Positions 60,487-64,000 of a stretch of DNA of 64,000 nt are shown one piece after another. Below the pieces are notes generated by a model. It was given only the letters and a program-made list of their open reading frames with translations. It had not been told where the DNA came from and ran no database searches. Location: assembly GCA_020796225.1 (NCBI GenBank), contig CM036767.1, positions 28,305,253 through 28,369,252 on the forward strand, in the 5' to 3' direction. A program made the position numbers and the translations under genes. Source of the DNA: Arion vulgaris (taxonomy: Eukaryota; Mollusca; Gastropoda; Stylommatophora; Arionidae). The first letter of the stretch is position 1. Each line of letters opens with the position of its first letter.

Positions 60487-60489
60487 GTA

Positions 60490-61180
60490 AAAGACAGCAC
60501 ATATGTAGTTTATATTTTTATGTTCTTGCTTCAGTAAATTACTTGTCATTTTTAGTTTTGTATTTATCATAACTGTTGCCTAACTAAAGAAACAGAGATA
60601 AAATACACCAAATATTTGAAATTAAAAATTATGATGGTAATGAAAGTTAAAATCATAATACAAATATAGTATTGTAAGAACAGCCTGGGAACATCTGCTG
60701 ACCCATCGCTAGTGACTTTTTAACTAAACTGTAGTGCCAAGTGCAATTGCGATTCCAGATGACCTTGTTGACTTGGAAATAGGAAACCATGCTAGTATCA
60801 TATTTCACCACAACACAAGAAGTGATGCTATCCTTAAAGGAGATTCAGTCAACCTATGCAATTTTAGGCAGCCTTGCAGACTTAAAAACAAGAGGGTAGA
60901 AATTGTCTCCTATCTCAGCAAGAGCAAAGAAATTTAAGCTGACACAAACTGAAATATAGTTGGTTCAATTTGTGGAACATCTTATATCAGGTGGACCAGG
61001 ATAGGAATTTCCCTCTTGAACAAGGACAGTTTTTTGAGAATTGTCACAGGCAAACAATAAATTGGAAGAAAGATTAGAATAATATAAAACCAGATATTGA
61101 GGTAATTTCGTGATCAGAGAAGACCCAGAAAAATTGGAGAGCCGAGTTCATGGCAGTTGCAGCATAGAAAAAATAATTAA
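60490..61180. other. Intronic sequence, unrecognised
   Basis: A short frame 60734-60937 (AIPDDLVDLEIGNHASIIFH) shows no known domain and no dynein similarity. Possibly an old repeat. Confidence 0.35.
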
Positions 61181-61194
61181 TTTTCTTGAAAATT

Positions 61195-61546
61195 TTTTGT
61201 AAAAAGCCCCCACTTCATCGTGCAGTGGATTTCATAAATATAAGAAGTGCAAAGAAGACCAAACTGGCATATGATGTACATATCACCCATAGCTATAGAG
61301 TGAACCTCCAAAAAATGTCTAACTCAATTGGTTTTGTAGATATGGTTTTGCAATGTAACCCTTCCAAATTAAAAAAAATTTCAAATTAGAAAAACAATAT
61401 CTCTGCTTATATACAGTTTGGACAAAAAGTGGAAGTTCACGCTATAACTATGGGTGATATGTACATTGTATGCCAGTTTGGCGTTCTTTGCACTTCTTAT
61501 ATTTGTGAAATCCACTGCACGATGAATGGGGTTTTTTTTACAATTT
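61195..61546. repeat. Foldback element, ~118 bp arms
   Basis: 61195-61312 and 61425-61546 are inverted copies: CATCGTGCAGTGGATTTCA with TGAAATCCACTGCACGATG, and GATGTACATATCACCCATAG with CTATGGGTGATATGTACATT. About 90% paired, spacer of about 110 bases. Non-coding. Confidence 0.9.
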
Positions 61547-62346
61547 TTTTAAAGAAAATAAATTTTTTTAAATAACTAATTAGAGTACATACACTAAACG
61601 TTGTTTATCATCGATAACAATGCCTTTTGCAACAGGTGGCCAAATTGTATGACGATATCTTTGTTAGTTTTTTAATGTGAATTTTTTTAAATACAACCAT
61701 TGTTCTGGGTGGGTCTCGCCTCCCTTCACAGTTAGTGATAAACACACCTTGTAACATCTTGTAGGGGAAAAGAAACAAAATCTCCTCATCAAAATCTTCC
61801 ATTGCCATTCATTGCAAGGTGCCTCAAGTCTGATCCACACAGTTCATCTTCACCTCCACTGTCTTCAGATTATCTTTGGTCTTCTGAGTTTGTGACCTAT
61901 TCAGCCTCATCTTTCTTCGTTCTTTTTCTTTTTTTTTCTATAACCCTGTTTTGCCTTACGGCATCAGGATAAGAAGAGATTTCTAGAACAGACTTTTGCT
62001 CCATCATCTGCCTTTTATTCCTGTTTTAAATTTTTTTTCTGATTGCACCTGCTAATCAGTTTTGTGTTCAACATGGGCCAACCTTCATTATAAAGACCAA
62101 AATGAGTTTATACAGTGCAATCTTCAGTATTGTTAGGTCAATTATGACTTGTGATAGTAGTGAATAGGATTTTATTGATAGTAATAATGACATTTCATTG
62201 TTTAGCAAATGCAGTATCGATAATTGTAATTCTAAGTCTAGTGTTATAACTACATCTAAAGAATGGGAATTGCACATTCCTAGTACAAGTCAATTCTGTG
62301 AGTAAAATATTATTTGTAGTTGTATAATTCTCAAATTATTCCATAA

Positions 62347-62373
62347 TAAAATATTTTTTTTTTTTTTTTTTTT
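62347..62373. repeat. T homopolymer
   Basis: About 24 T bases. Confidence 0.9.
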
Positions 62374-62859
62374 ACGAGCAAATTCTTATATTTGGAGTTC
62401 TTTACAAACAAAAGTGTAACTTATGTAGAAATTATTTACGATATACCTGAAACACGAAAGCTACGGAACAGCTACTGGCAACTTTTTGTTGAATTTATTA
62501 ACTGGCAATATGGACTTGGCAGCCTACGCCTTCTCTACGTACCTAATCCAATCTGCACGTGGATGGATCCCTTTGTGTTTTGTTAACTACAATCATGTAG
62601 GGACCCAATGAATGACGCAGAACCACATGTTGTAAACATCAGGGACATACTCGTATATCAATAATAAAATATTAGGATGAGTGCAATGTGTTATAAGTTA
62701 ACTATAAATATTTTTCAACAAATAAATGCGCTGCATAGTCTGGTTTTATCCGAGTATGCTAATTTTGTTTTGGAATCTCCATTTGTTGACATGTTCGCAG
62801 TAAAGTATGAATATTATAAAAACTACTGCACCTAATTAGATGAAACTTATAGCATATGT

Positions 62860-63165
62860 TTAACTCTTTCCACGCTTTAAGCCGCATACTGCGCCACAGC
62901 GGAAGTCCGTTGCTGCTATTAGCTGCACACTAGCCATAGAGTTGTTTCCCTTATAAGAAGTCTTTCTAGTTTTACTTCTACTGTTTTACTTATACTACTT
63001 TTCAACCTTGTTATTTTATTGGGTTGTCCAGTTTTCTTCAATTTAGTATATAATAATATATATATATTTATTTATTGACGAGTAGTTGGGATCGTTTTTT
63101 TTTTTTACCTCCCTTGAATTAACTGCTCAAAAATTGAGAAAATAACTGCGCATGGAAAGAGTTAA
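62860..63165. repeat. TTAA-flanked piggyBac-type MITE, copy 4
   Basis: TTAACTCTTTCCACGC left and GCATGGAAAGAGTTAA right. The unoccupied paralogous site is at 21065-21085. Confidence 0.93.
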
Positions 63166-63499
63166 TCATGGATTATCTTCATTCAAATGCTACTGCTGAA
63201 AACGTGTAAATATTAAGATGTAATACAAATACCTGAGTATAAATATTCTTTTAATGATTTTTTTTTCAAAATAGTCATGCTACAATAATCTAACTTTCTA
63301 AAATATATATCCTCTGATGTAAAATATTATTATACTAATATATTCATCATCCAATTAACAACAATTTGATATATAATAGGTCATAATTCAGAGAAACTAT
63401 ACTAGAGTTACAAAGGTTTAAACTATTTGACATTGAATGTTAAAATTGCATTGCAAAATAAATGTGTTCAGTGGTCAAAATAATTATGGAGGGAAAAGG

Positions 63500-63690
63500 T
63501 TAAGAAGTCAAAATAGAAGTGGTTTGTGTGCTCTGATATATTCACTTGCACATTTGATCCAGTGTTTTAGGAGGAGCACAGTTCTGTGGATACCAGCACA
63601 TTTCAACATCCCAGGAATTAAGTGGCAGACTGACTCCCCAGACATAGTGAAACACAGCAACAGAATGAAATAGGAGCAACATATAAAGTG
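63500..63690 (+). mobile_element. LINE RNase H fragment
   Basis: VLWIPAHFNIPGIKWQTDSP corresponds to the RNase H motif WIPAH..(I)PGN..AD. It is truncated at both ends and abuts the next LINE. Confidence 0.55.
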
Positions 63691-63694
63691 GCAA

Positions 63695-64000
63695 AGCAAC
63701 ATCAGCTTTTAAAAGTCTAAATAAAATATGGAACTGCAAGTTATATAGTATTAAAACTAAATTACGAATTTTCAATTCAAATGTTGTATCAATCCTAACA
63801 TATGCTAGCGAGAGTTGGAAAATAACTAAAGATATAGAAAGCAAGTTGAATGCATTTGAAAATAGATGTCTGCGAAAAATAATGAATATAAAATGGAATG
63901 AATTCAGGAGAAGTGATGAAATTAGAGATATGTCTGGTCAACCACTAGTGACAACTGTTATAAGAAAGAGAAGATGGAGATATGTTGGGCACACCTTGAG
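63695..64000 (+). mobile_element. 3' fragment of the array LINE family, cut by window end
   Basis: Reads [40 protein letters not shown], near-identical to the reverse complement of the array units at 4.1-8.5 kb, and continues past the window. Confidence 0.88.

Larger units (their letters stand above)
61990..63502. repeat. TTAA-ended repeat, copy 2, with MITE inserted
   Basis: Paralogous to 20557-21414 and carrying the MITE at 62860-63165. The last bases are AAAAGGTTAAG. No intact coding frame; an extra 400 bases around 62380-62650 are unique to this copy. Confidence 0.65.

Noticed and set aside
60734..60937. Possible additional dynein exon after exon 17
   Set aside because: Translation has no similarity to the AAA3 region and lacks suitable splice borders.

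Overview
The window is nuclear DNA from an animal with a large, AT-rich, repeat-laden genome. The mix of non-LTR retrotransposon tails ending in GAA or ATG triplets, tRNA-like SINEs, Penelope, piggyBac, hAT and mariner remnants, and long (TA)n and (CATA)n tracts fits a mollusc. I infer a cephalopod such as an octopus, but this is not proven. There is no prokaryotic or organellar content.

One host gene spans nearly the whole window on the + strand: an axonemal inner-arm dynein heavy chain of the single-headed DNAH3/DNAH7/DNAH12 group. I place 17 consecutive exons between 1526 and 60486, each with AG/GT splice borders and matching phases. Joined, they encode about 983 residues, running from the linker (exons 1-6) through AAA1 (Walker A in exon 8, Walker B in exon 9) and AAA2 (Walker A in exon 13, Walker B in exon 14) towards AAA3. 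The 5' and 3' ends of the gene lie outside. Exons 8 and 12 are each exactly two bases short, mostly in homopolymers, which looks like assembly error rather than gene decay. A broken duplicate of exon 9 lies in the intron between exons 13 and 14.

The introns are made mostly of mobile elements. Region by region: 0.5-3.9 kb, a dispersed repeat and LINE 3' fragments; 4.1-8.5 kb, a tandem array of 5'-truncated LINE units of about 1.31 kb; 8.8-14.3 kb, TTAA-flanked MITEs, a mariner relic, a SINE and palindromic LINE tails; 17.5-20.6 kb, LINE fragments and a 670 bp foldback element; 22.1-29.7 kb, a LINE with endonuclease, reverse transcriptase and RNase H, split by a MITE and a 2.1 kb hAT element; 29.9-32.5 kb, a second LINE on the - strand; 33.2-37.7 kb, several LINE fragments; 39.2-39.8 kb, a short hAT element with perfect 8 bp target duplication; 40.5-43.2 kb, a complete piggyBac element that is the apparent parent of the TTAA MITEs; 45.4-46.5 kb, an old LINE piece and the exon-9 pseudo-copy; 47.4-51.2 kb, a Helitron-like element and a Penelope-like element with a GIY-YIG domain and a hammerhead-like 3' end; 52-56 kb, LINE pieces and a second TTAA family; 56.4-58 kb, a ZBED5/Buster-like hAT relic; 58-64 kb, a decayed LINE, another foldback, a repeat carrying a MITE, and LINE fragments.

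The dynein gene is the only recognisable host function, a ciliary or flagellar motor. Everything else is selfish DNA in its introns. I found no rRNA, no functional tRNA and no CRISPR array.
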